Below are positions 1 through 5,113 of a stretch of 5,113 nt of DNA, piece after piece. Position numbers and translations under genes: made by a program. Under the pieces are notes generated by a model. The model was not told the DNA's origin. It saw only the letters and a list, made by a program, of their open reading frames with translations, and made no database searches. How positions within the stretch are numbered: position 1 is the stretch's first letter; each line of letters begins with the position of its first letter. This stretch comes from DASWIV01 sp036397475 (GTDB lineage: Bacteria; JAJVIF01; JAPKYR01), in assembly GCA_036397475.1 (NCBI GenBank), contig DASWIV010000158.1:1-5113 (forward strand), in the 5' to 3' direction.

Positions 1-207
1 GGTTTTCTCATGTCTGCCCTCTTTCCTTTTGACAGACACTTTACCACCTATTTCTTCGAAAAAATAGAGGCCATTCGGGTTTGGTATAATATTTGTTTTC
101 GCAATTGCTTCGAAAATATTCCTATAAACAATAAATTCATAATTCCAATTATGCTGGTCATACCTCGGGTGCCCTCTAGTAAATTCACGAACGAATGTGA
201 GTGGATT
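1..207 (-). CDS. Possible 5'-truncated gene fragment, running off the left edge
   Basis: On the minus strand one frame is open from a TAA at 208-210 to the left edge, about 69 codons. The part outside the repeat (163 down to 1) begins YDQHNWNYEFIVYRN and continues through NIFEAIAKTN and GLYFFEEIGGKV. About 70% of its codons begin with a purine, a coding-like bias. The opposite-strand ORF over the same bases (10-279, plus) shows only about half. There is no ATG, and no GTG or TTG until a GTG at about residue 42 of the unique part, so no normal start can be assigned. The first 15 codons lie inside repeat copy 1. The simplest reading is a gene whose 5' end was displaced or cut when the repeat arrived; a chance open frame in AT-rich DNA is the alternative. 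I do not recognise the protein family. A different minus frame, from an ATG at 162, stops after 37 codons and looks less likely. Confidence 0.3.
82..90 (+). promoter_or_regulatory. Candidate extended -10 promoter element
   Basis: The sequence TGGTATAAT is a perfect extended -10 (TGn plus TATAAT). No -35 box is visible at the normal distance. It would start transcription near 97, rightward through both structured repeats and towards the NmrA-like gene, about 550 bases downstream. The surroundings are AT-rich and may be coding on the other strand, so a chance match is quite possible. Confidence 0.22.
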
Positions 208-257
208 TTAGTAGAGGATTTGGCAAAATCCCGCTCTGTGAAAGCGTGGACATCAGC
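164..257. repeat. Structured direct repeat, copy 1 (94 bp)
   Basis: This copy starts at CTCGGGTGCCCTCTAG and ends at GTGGACATCAGC. It matches 347-439 base for base except for one extra T in the run at 206-209. It contains an imperfect inverted repeat (arms 173-188 and 201-217, 12-base loop). A smaller hairpin follows, GATTT-GGCA-AAATC, at 218-231. The flanks on both sides differ from those of copy 2, so 164-257 appears to be the whole shared unit. No transposase or CRISPR-associated gene is nearby. It resembles a non-autonomous dispersed repeat (REP- or MITE-like), but no known family is recognised. Short ORFs across it are frame-shifted by the single-base difference, which argues against it being coding. 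Confidence 0.9.
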
Positions 258-267
258 CGCGTGCCGC

Positions 268-327
268 CTGCAAGCGTAGCTTGTAGGTGTCTGTAGTCAC
301 TTCCTACCCCTCAACGCCCCTACAGAC
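268..327. other. Two hairpins in the spacer between the repeat copies
   Basis: The first hairpin pairs CTGCAAGC (268-275) with GCTTGTAG (279-286) across a 3-base loop; seven pairs are Watson-Crick and one is G-T. The second pairs GTCTGTAG (289-296) with CTACAGAC (320-327), a perfect 8-bp stem around a 23-base pyrimidine-rich loop. Neither is followed by a T run, so they are not intrinsic terminators. Together with the stems in the repeats they make this about 280-base stretch unusually rich in potential RNA or cruciform structure. No function can be assigned. Confidence 0.5.
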
Positions 328-346
328 TTCCCGACCTCCGTCTCGA

Positions 347-439
347 CTCGGGTGCCCTCTAGTAAATTCACGAACGAATGTGAGTGGATTTAGTAGAGGA
401 TTTGGCAAAATCCCGCTCTGTGAAAGCGTGGACATCAGC
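347..439. repeat. Structured direct repeat, copy 2 (93 bp)
   Basis: This is the second copy of the unit at 164-257, in the same orientation, offset by 183 bases, and lacking one T. Its arms, 356-371 and 384-399, pair over 16 positions with 14 Watson-Crick pairs, one G-T pair and one G-G mismatch, closing a 12-base loop (372-383). With the single T removed the arms align without a bulge, so this copy is the better-formed version. The small GATTT-GGCA-AAATC hairpin is also present (399-412). Several short ORFs on either strand cross this copy but depend on the repeat and are not supported as genes. Confidence 0.9.
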
Positions 440-631
440 GCCATCCTCACGTATGGGCTCAGGTGCCGACAACCCGGGAGCGCGGAGCTCCAGCTGCGCA
501 TACCCCCCTTCAGTCCCCCCGCAGGCTGGAGGACGGTTTAACTCCCATTCCCGTACTGCCATTTTGAACCGTCTGGATTTTTGGCGGCTCTTAATCTATC
601 CTTAACCCAAATAAAAAATTTTGTATATCTT
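440..631. other. Non-coding leader: GC-rich block, then AT-rich block
   Basis: No convincing gene is present. Positions 440-540 are GC-rich and hold short palindromes (CCCGGG near 473, GGAGCTCC at 484-491, CAGCTG at 491-496) and C-rich runs. After about 560 the composition turns AT-rich up to the NmrA-like gene, as expected for its promoter. The best partial boxes are TTGAAC at 564-569 and TTAACC at 602-607, but neither has a good -10 at a workable distance, so no promoter is called. Confidence 0.5.
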
Positions 632-638
632 AAAGGAG
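632..638 (+). promoter_or_regulatory. Shine-Dalgarno sequence of the NmrA-like gene
   Basis: AAAGGAG lies 13 bases before the ATG at 652. The gap is slightly long, but no other start in the frame fits better, and the homologous human protein begins at the equivalent residue. Confidence 0.7.
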
Positions 639-651
639 CAACTTCAAAAAA

Positions 652-1551
652 ATGTCAGACAAAAAAATTATTCTCGTCACCGGAACAACCGGCGCGCAGG
701 GTGGATCTGTCGCGCGCCACCTTTTAAAAGACGGCACCTACGCCATTCGCGGCATAACACGCGATCCCGATTCCGACGCCGCGATCAAGCTTGCAAGCCA
801 GGGCGTGAAAATGGTCGCTGGCGACCTGGACAATATCGATTCGCTGAAAGCGGCGCTGGACGGCTGCTACGGCTGTTTCGGCGTGACGAATTTCTGGGAG
901 CATTTCGATAAAGAAGAGCAACAGGGCAGAAATCTTGTCGACGCGGTGAAGGAGTCGAATGTGGAGCATTTCGTTTTCTCGTCGCTTCCGCATGTCGGCA
1001 AAATTACCAACGGCGAGCTCGATGTCCCGCATTTCGACCAGAAGGCGAGGATCGAGGAGTACGCGGCCGGACTCGGAATCCCCATGACCGTCGTTCACGT
1101 GGCGTTTTACTATGAGAATTTCATTTATTTCTTCCCGCCGCAGAAGCAGGAGGACGGCTCGTACGTGTTCGGGTTCCCGCAGGGCGAAACCAAATTCGCG
1201 ATGGTGAGTGTGGAGGATGTCGGCGGAGTTGTCACATCGATATTCAAAAACCCGGGTAAGTACATGGGAAAAACTGTCGGTGTGGTTGGAGACGACAGGA
1301 CCTGCGATGTCTACGCCAATATAATGACCGAAAAACTCGGCAAGAAGGTTGCATACAACCATATAGACAGGGATACATTCGCGTCGTTCGATTTTCCCGG
1401 CGCCGCGGACCTCGCGCACATGTTCGATTTCAACAAGCGGTATCTCGATAACCGCACGACCGACCTCGAGGAGTCGAAAGAGCTTTACACGGGGATGTCG
1501 GATTTCGAGTACTGGATCGAGCACAACCGGGAAGCATTCAACCTGGAATAG
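652..1551 (+). CDS. NmrA/HSCARG-like NAD(P)-binding Rossmann-fold protein
   Basis: This 299-residue cytosolic protein has no signal peptide. Its N-terminus, KKIILVTGTTGAQGGSVA, contains the dinucleotide-binding GxxGxxG (G11, G14, G17) of NmrA-type atypical short-chain dehydrogenases. T36-R37 sits where NADP-preferring members bind the 2'-phosphate, and G57-D58 and V78-T79-N80 follow as in the family. The usual catalytic YxxxK is not obvious; the region reads HFDQK at 127-131. FYYENF (152-157), FPGAADLAHMF (248-258) and the C-terminal DFNL/FNL-type ending are typical of the HSCARG (NMRAL1) branch. From memory, human NMRAL1 is also 299 residues and aligns without gaps over the first 80. That protein senses NADPH/NADP balance and is not a proven enzyme, so redox sensing or a weak oxidoreductase role is inferred. 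The gene is followed closely by a terminator and appears monocistronic. A long minus-strand ORF inside it (724-1524) is a shadow. Confidence 0.95.
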   Translation: MSDKKIILVTGTTGAQGGSVARHLLKDGTYAIRGITRDPDSDAAIKLASQGVKMVAGDLDNIDSLKAALDGCYGCFGVTNFWEHFDKEEQQGRNLVDAVKESNVEHFVFSSLPHVGKITNGELDVPHFDQKARIEEYAAGLGIPMTVVHVAFYYENFIYFFPPQKQEDGSYVFGFPQGETKFAMVSVEDVGGVVTSIFKNPGKYMGKTVGVVGDDRTCDVYANIMTEKLGKKVAYNHIDRDTFASFDFPGAADLAHMFDFNKRYLDNRTTDLEESKELYTGMSDFEYWIEHNREAFNLE

Positions 1552-1575
1552 AAAAATTGAGAATAATGAAAAATG

Positions 1576-1604
1576 TCCCTGGTTTATCGCCAGGGATTTT
1601 TTTT
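1576..1604. terminator. Intrinsic terminator, probably bidirectional
   Basis: TCCCTGG (1576-1582) pairs with CCAGGGA (1590-1596) around a 7-base loop, and eight Ts follow (1597-1604). It lies 24 bases after the NmrA-like stop codon. On the minus strand the same stem is followed by CA and then five Ts (from the A run at 1569-1573), so it can also end transcription of the convergent small gene, whose stop is at 1612-1614. Confidence 0.9.
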
Positions 1605-1611
1605 GAATGGA

Positions 1612-1854
1612 CTACTTCACTCGCTTAAAATCGGGGAGCATGGTCCACTGGCGTATCGGGATGTGTGTACGCCTGTCGTGAATTCCTACAGGCACAAATC
1701 CGGACAGGTCCCACGGAAGCTCGGAGTCGCGGGTGTCGAGATCGTGGATGGGATTTATGCGACTTCGCGTCGCTCGGGAGATGAATCCGGGCGCGGTCGC
1801 GAATCCGAATAGCGCAAAAACAATCCCGAACATGGCTAAAAGACGGAAGATCAT
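1612..1854 (-). CDS. Small predicted exported or membrane-anchored protein (80 aa)
   Basis: The protein begins MIFRLLAMFGIVFALFGFAT: one arginine, then a hydrophobic stretch at about residues 5-21, resembling a signal peptide or N-terminal anchor. A possible signal peptidase site falls after A19 or A21 (a proline at +1 disfavours the latter). The remaining about 60 residues are polar, with several Arg, His and Asp, include DSELPWDLSGFVPVG, and end in FKRVK. I do not recognise the family. Supports for a real gene are the signal-like N-terminus, the stop only 8 bases from a terminator that works in this direction, and a promoter-like TGATACAAT just upstream. Against it are the short length and absence of a Shine-Dalgarno sequence. 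A degraded remnant of a longer secreted protein is the main alternative. Confidence 0.5.
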   Translation of the reverse strand: MIFRLLAMFGIVFALFGFATAPGFISRATRSRINPIHDLDTRDSELPWDLSGFVPVGIHDRRTHIPIRQWTMLPDFKRVK

Positions 1855-1861
1855 TGAAATA

Positions 1862-1870
1862 ATTGTATCA
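1862..1870 (-). promoter_or_regulatory. Candidate extended -10 of the small exported-protein gene
   Basis: Read on the minus strand this is TGATACAAT, an extended -10 one base off consensus, ending 7 bases before the ATG at 1854. Transcription would start at or next to the A of the ATG, giving a leaderless mRNA. That would explain the missing Shine-Dalgarno sequence. No good -35 box is visible. Confidence 0.4.
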
Positions 1871-1928
1871 CATGGGACCGGATTTCATGAGAGAGGGTCA
1901 TTAATTGGCGGTAGACTGCCGAAAATGG

Positions 1929-1957
1929 TTGAAAAAGTGAACTATTATGAGTATTTT
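1929..1957 (+). promoter_or_regulatory. Alternative sigma70-like promoter for the lipoprotein gene
   Basis: TTGAAA (1929-1934) and TATTTT (1952-1957) are separated by 17 bases, matching consensus at 5 and 4 of 6 positions. It would start near 1964, upstream of the better -10 at 1992-1997. AT-rich sequence here makes chance matches likely. Confidence 0.25.
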
Positions 1958-1988
1958 TGTCTCTAAGATAAGTGTTTGGCGTCGCATC

Positions 1989-1997
1989 TGATATAAT
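1989..1997 (+). promoter_or_regulatory. Extended -10 promoter of the lipoprotein gene
   Basis: TGATATAAT is a perfect extended -10 (TGn plus TATAAT), placed 32 bases before the ATG at 2030. Transcription would start near 2004 and leave a leader of about 26 bases carrying the ribosome site. No recognisable -35 box lies 16-18 bases upstream, which extended -10 promoters tolerate. Confidence 0.6.
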
Positions 1998-2018
1998 GTA
2001 AAAGGGACAGGGAGTATC

Positions 2019-2023
2019 AGGGA
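2019..2023 (+). promoter_or_regulatory. Shine-Dalgarno sequence of the lipoprotein gene
   Basis: AGGGA lies 6 bases before the ATG at 2030 and supports this start, which also places the signal peptide correctly. A second purine run, AGGGAG at 2009-2014, is too far away to be preferred. Confidence 0.65.
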
Positions 2024-2029
2024 TTTATT

Positions 2030-4669
2030 ATGTATACCAAGCCGAGCAGTCTGGCTTTATACTTTGTATTGTTGACGGCTGCTCTGACATTAACAAATTG
2101 CGCTTCCTCCCGCACTTCGGACCTCGTCAATCCTCCACTTTCCGATACATACAGCCTTAACCAGACCGCTGGTGAAAAATCCCGCATGCTGTGGGGATAT
2201 TTTGAAGTCACGATAGATCCCGTATCACTTGATGCGGAAATTGTCCCGATCCGCGGGGCGGAGTTCAACTCGAACATTACAAAATTCCTCCAGCCGCCTC
2301 TCAGTCCTTCTAACCGGATCGATATAAATATCCTCCCCGCGAGTAATCTGTCCACAGGACACCTGCTCATTGACATGACAATAATCCATCCATTTCCGGG
2401 GTTGCCGAAATTCACCGGATTCGATGTCAGGGGAATCCTGATAGCGGACGGGTCGATGTCGGGAAGTCATGACGATTCGCTGCTGTACCACAATAAATAC
2501 GAGACTCGGCTTTTAAATCCGGACGGTTACACCCGCTGGTGGAACCCGTCTGAATTCACTTCGTATGGTACGATGTTCGGATTCACACCCGGAAAACTCG
2601 CGCCTCCCGTGTATCCGACATCGACTTTGAACGGGTACAAATATTTCGCCGACGGACTTGATGAAACGGAATCGGTCGAGAGTCTCGATCCCGAATCACG
2701 CGGCACTTTTTCGACCGTTCCGGGTGCCAACACACGTCGCTACGATGTTCAGTTGGTAATGAAGGATGGGTTTCCATCGTATAAATTCAATTACGCGATC
2801 GATTCAAGCTGGGCTCTGCCGTCAGATGATTTCGCGCCGGAATATCCTGCGGAAGCGTTTCCGGTAAGTGCGAATCTTGCCGAGCCGTACTACATGCACG
2901 CCGATTTTTCGAAAACGACCGCATATTATGTGGACTCGACATCGAACGGCGGCGATGTGGTTGTCGGGCTCGAGCTTTTCGACTGGGGCGCGATGCTGAG
3001 TGAAAATGCATTGAGACAGGAGATCGATGCGATCTGGGTTGAAAGCCCTACTTTAATCGACGAGCCTGTCGATGTGCTCAGTTCATGCTCGTCGGGAATC
3101 GGCAACGGGTTCAACTCATCGATTTTTGAATTTGAAATACACGATGTCCATCCGGACGATATTTTAAACCAGACGATCCTGGTGACGGTGGAATCATCGT
3201 CACCGAATACTTACCGGCCCCAGGTTCCCAACGGGGATATGTTCGATTATCCGGACGCGGCTCTGGCGTCTTACATGCTGTTCGATGTCCCGATCAGCGA
3301 TACGGTCCCGAATGTACAGCCGGAAATCGACAATATTGTTCCTGACAAGGCAAAACTGAATTCAGGCGATATTTCGGTGACTATCACCGGAAATTTTTTC
3401 GCTGACGACGCAATTCCCGTTCTGATCAAGAGCGACAATCCGTCAGTTGAAATTTACGGGACCGGAATGGGTGTCGGGCTTCAGGGGGACACAATCGGTT
3501 GTAATTTCAACACCGACGCGATTAATGGAGCTGAAGCCGGGGAATATGATCTGAAAGTGACGAATCCAGGTCCGCCTGCCCTGTTCGACATTAAGTACGA
3601 CGCATTCGAGATCGAACCGGGACCGTCGTGCGATGAAGTTTTCAGGGACGAATTATACGAAGGCGAGATGGAGAATCACTCAAAAGAGGTTCACTCGATC
3701 GCATTTAACAGCGATGGAAATCTGATCTCCAGGCAATTCAACGGAACTTACAATCTCGCGGAGTACGATGTCCTGCAGGACGGGCTTTCGACAGGCAATG
3801 TTATTGTACATAACATGCTCTACGGCCAGTATTCGATCGGGGATCTCGATGTCTGCGATGTGACTGGAAATATTATTTATGCAGTGTGCGGCGGAGGATA
3901 TGTCGACGGATATAACAACAGGATAGTGATATATGACATCGAAGGAAATTTCGTGCAGGAAATTGATAACGCAGACACGAACCATCTCCAGGGAATCGAT
4001 ACGGATGACGATGGCAGCCTTTGGACAATCGGCCATACGTATAAGGATATTTCCAACCCGGAGGAACTAGATATCAGGCCTGATAAATATTTCATCGACC
4101 ATTACATCTGGACTGGCTCGGAATATGAATATGACGCACTCGGTTCGATCGAGGTGACGTCAGATATCAAATATTCCGACTGGCCAAACATTTTCGATAT
4201 CGCCGTGAGTTATTCTGAAGACCTGCTGATGGTCTGGAGTTACGGCGGATCACTCAAGGGACGAATAGATACATTCGATCTCTCTCCCGGCACCCCTGTT
4301 CACATTAACACGACTGAAAATATTCTAAGCCACAATGTCGGTGCACACGGTGCATATAACTGGAGAGCAGCCGGTGACATTGAGATCGACCACTCCGATC
4401 CTGACTCAGAACATTGCCGCATACTTGTATCAGCAAGAAATACGTGGCTCTACGGGCAGACTTTTGTGAAGGTCGATTCGGACGGCAGCGTGATAGATGA
4501 GTGGAACAATCCTGATGCCGACGACGAAGACCGTTACTTCTGGACGCATGGCCTTTTGAATCACCCTGACTATCCGGATGAAACGTTCATGGTCGCGACA
4601 GAAGATTTCTCGCTGTATGGCGGCACTCCATCGCATTTCCACACATTCGAAATGCCCGACGGCTGGTAG
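2030..4669 (+). CDS. Large predicted lipoprotein with IPT/TIG domain and probable C-terminal beta-propeller
   Basis: The 879-residue protein starts with a lipoprotein signal peptide: a hydrophobic core at residues 8-20 and the lipobox LTNC, with C24 as the lipidated cysteine. N at -1 is not the commonest residue, but the context is otherwise good. Residues about 45-425 form a beta-rich region of no named family I can assign, with motifs MLWGYFEVTID (53-63) and HPFPGLPKFTGFDVRGI (120-136). Residues about 430-530 match an IPT/TIG immunoglobulin-like fold (PEIDNIVPDK, then VTITGNFF). From about 550 on, blade-like strands recur with Asp-Gly turns: HSIAFNSDGNLIS (555-567), YSIGDLDV (from 601), LQGIDTDDDGSLW (653-665), FDIAVSYSEDLLMVW (from 722) and FVKVDSDGSVIDEW (812-825), suggesting a propeller. 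It probably faces the periplasm or cell surface in binding or adhesion; no catalytic motif is visible. It ends in a TAG after which the frame stays open. Confidence 0.9.
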   Translation: MYTKPSSLALYFVLLTAALTLTNCASSRTSDLVNPPLSDTYSLNQTAGEKSRMLWGYFEVTIDPVSLDAEIVPIRGAEFNSNITKFLQPPLSPSNRIDINILPASNLSTGHLLIDMTIIHPFPGLPKFTGFDVRGILIADGSMSGSHDDSLLYHNKYETRLLNPDGYTRWWNPSEFTSYGTMFGFTPGKLAPPVYPTSTLNGYKYFADGLDETESVESLDPESRGTFSTVPGANTRRYDVQLVMKDGFPSYKFNYAIDSSWALPSDDFAPEYPAEAFPVSANLAEPYYMHADFSKTTAYYVDSTSNGGDVVVGLELFDWGAMLSENALRQEIDAIWVESPTLIDEPVDVLSSCSSGIGNGFNSSIFEFEIHDVHPDDILNQTILVTVESSSPNTYRPQVPNGDMFDYPDAALASYMLFDVPISDTVPNVQPEIDNIVPDKAKLNSGDISVTITGNFFADDAIPVLIKSDNPSVEIYGTGMGVGLQGDTIGCNFNTDAINGAEAGEYDLKVTNPGPPALFDIKYDAFEIEPGPSCDEVFRDELYEGEMENHSKEVHSIAFNSDGNLISRQFNGTYNLAEYDVLQDGLSTGNVIVHNMLYGQYSIGDLDVCDVTGNIIYAVCGGGYVDGYNNRIVIYDIEGNFVQEIDNADTNHLQGIDTDDDGSLWTIGHTYKDISNPEELDIRPDKYFIDHYIWTGSEYEYDALGSIEVTSDIKYSDWPNIFDIAVSYSEDLLMVWSYGGSLKGRIDTFDLSPGTPVHINTTENILSHNVGAHGAYNWRAAGDIEIDHSDPDSEHCRILVSARNTWLYGQTFVKVDSDGSVIDEWNNPDADDEDRYFWTHGLLNHPDYPDETFMVATEDFSLYGGTPSHFHTFEMPDGW

Positions 4670-4687
4670 TGGTGCCAGTCTCAGTTC

Positions 4688-4990
4688 TTGCTGAAATCCC
4701 CAGAATGCATTTTTAAACTCTTCGATTCGCTTGTTTCAAGTTGCGGATCGACTGTCGGACTCACGGGGCTTGGGTACATCACAAAAATCAGGAGCATTTC
4801 GACGGGATACATTTTCGGAGGGTTGATTGTGTTGATCGCACTTCCAGTCCTTGGGTTATTGAGGAGGATGAATCTCGATAGCGATCAAATATCTGGGAAA
4901 GTCACAAAATATTCATCCTGCGCCGCGAAAGGCTTACCGAAATCTACTGGGGTGGATACACATCTCACCGAAATAGCAGTAGAAAAATGA
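4688..4990 (+). CDS. Possible small single-span membrane protein, or in-frame extension of the lipoprotein
   Basis: The frame is open for 100 codons from a TTG at 4688, with no Shine-Dalgarno sequence and no early ATG. It is in the same phase as the lipoprotein gene, so everything from 4670 to 4987 (106 codons) would be added if the TAG at 4667-4669 were read through. It encodes one hydrophobic stretch, GYIFGGLIVLIALPVLGLL, followed directly by two arginines, like a transmembrane anchor with a cytosolic positive flank, and then about 35 polar residues. Its TGA lies 11 bases before a hairpin, the spacing expected for the last gene of a transcript. About 62% of codons start with a purine. A minus-strand frame over 4681-4812 (43 residues) scores equally well on that test, so the coding strand is not settled. 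The family is not recognised; a long untranslated 3' region or decayed gene is also possible. Confidence 0.35.
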   Translation: MLKSPECIFKLFDSLVSSCGSTVGLTGLGYITKIRSISTGYIFGGLIVLIALPVLGLLRRMNLDSDQISGKVTKYSSCAAKGLPKSTGVDTHLTEIAVEK

Positions 4991-5001
4991 TAATTACAGC
5001 T

Positions 5002-5030
5002 GTCCCTCCGAATTTCTCCGGAGGGACCTT
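5002..5030 (+). terminator. Hairpin terminator between convergent genes
   Basis: GTCCCTCCG (5002-5010) pairs perfectly over 9 bp with CGGAGGGAC (5019-5027) around an 8-base loop. The downstream tail CTTTACTTTA is T-rich but broken, so termination may be incomplete. On the minus strand no good T run follows directly. The position, between the plus-strand stop at 4990 and the minus-strand stop at 5060, suits a shared terminator. Confidence 0.7.
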
Positions 5031-5059
5031 TACTTTAGGGGCAATTCGTATTTATTTTC

Positions 5060-5113
5060 TCACTCGGGAGACAGCCATACCTTTTCAATCTCGACCGCCG
5101 GCAGTACCGGGGG
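5060..5113 (-). CDS. 3' end of a convergent gene, cut by the right edge
   Basis: On the minus strand the last 17 codons read PPVLPAVEIEKVWLSPE and end in a TGA at 5060-5062. Alternating hydrophobic and charged residues (AVEIEKVWL) look like a real C-terminal beta strand, and the codons resemble those of the lipoprotein gene. The stop is 32 bases from the 5002-5027 hairpin, as expected for convergent genes. Too little is present to name the protein. Confidence 0.45.
   Translation of the reverse strand, partial: PPVLPAVEIEKVWLSPE

Noticed and set aside
10..279. 89-codon plus-strand ORF across the left edge and repeat copy 1
   Set aside because: It shows weak purine bias at first codon positions, it runs through the repeat into a hairpin region, and the opposite frame is more coding-like.
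164..439. CRISPR array
   Set aside because: There are only two units, each over 90 bp, with a hairpin-rich 89-bp spacer and no cas genes.
287..605. Several overlapping short ORFs on both strands through repeat copy 2
   Set aside because: They depend on the repeat sequence, change frame between copies because of the single T, and consist largely of Ser, Pro and Arg from GC-rich sequence.
602..629. TTAACC and TATATC, 16 bases apart, as the promoter of the NmrA-like gene
   Set aside because: Transcription would start inside the Shine-Dalgarno sequence, and both boxes match only 4 of 6 positions.
724..1524. 266-codon minus-strand ORF inside the NmrA-like gene
   Set aside because: The plus-strand protein matches a known family over its full length. 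The minus frame has no recognisable motif and is Arg- and His-rich, as expected for a shadow.
2017..2415. 132-codon minus-strand ORF over the lipoprotein start
   Set aside because: It overlaps the signal peptide and ribosome site of a well-supported gene and shows no family motif.
4681..4812. 43-codon minus-strand ORF starting MYPVEMLLIF
   Set aside because: It has acceptable codon composition but no Shine-Dalgarno sequence or promoter. It would run tail-to-tail into the lipoprotein stop with no hairpin between, and the plus frame fits the terminator at 5002 better. It is not fully excluded.

Overview
The window shows a bacterial chromosomal segment. Shine-Dalgarno sequences, sigma70-type -10 boxes, intrinsic terminators and a lipoprotein signal peptide all point to bacteria. 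Nothing in it fixes the lineage. The pairing of a large lipoprotein of no familiar named family with a dispersed-looking structured repeat would suit an uncultured or poorly described bacterium, but that is inference.

Layout. Positions 1-651 hold no complete gene. An AT-rich edge (1-163) carries an open reading frame on the minus strand that runs off the left end. It is followed by two nearly identical 93/94-bp direct repeats (164-257 and 347-439), each able to fold into a long stem-loop, separated by a spacer with two further hairpins. A GC-rich stretch and then an AT-rich stretch lead to the first clear gene. Positions 652-1551 encode a 299-residue NmrA/HSCARG-type NAD(P)-binding Rossmann protein, closed by a strong hairpin terminator (1576-1604). 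That terminator also reads as a terminator on the other strand, for a convergent 80-codon gene with an N-terminal signal or anchor sequence (1612-1854, minus). A divergent promoter region (1855-2029) separates this small gene from the largest gene, 2030-4669, which encodes an 879-residue predicted lipoprotein. It has a beta-rich N-terminal region, an IPT/TIG domain and a probable beta-propeller C-terminal region. Positions 4670-4990 remain open in the same frame as the lipoprotein, past its TAG stop, and encode one membrane-helix-like stretch followed by two arginines. The stop at 4988-4990 lies 11 bases before a hairpin (5002-5027). The last 54 bases look like the 3' end of a convergent minus-strand gene.

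Functionally, the NmrA-like gene looks like a stand-alone cytosolic redox-sensing or oxidoreductase-like gene. The lipoprotein, the small exported protein and the possible membrane-anchor ORF all concern the cell envelope, but no shared pathway can be shown. I do not see a recognisable defence, mobile-element, CRISPR or biosynthetic system. The least explained items are the structured repeat pair, the open frame that emerges from it without a start codon, and the open frame continuing beyond the lipoprotein's TAG stop.
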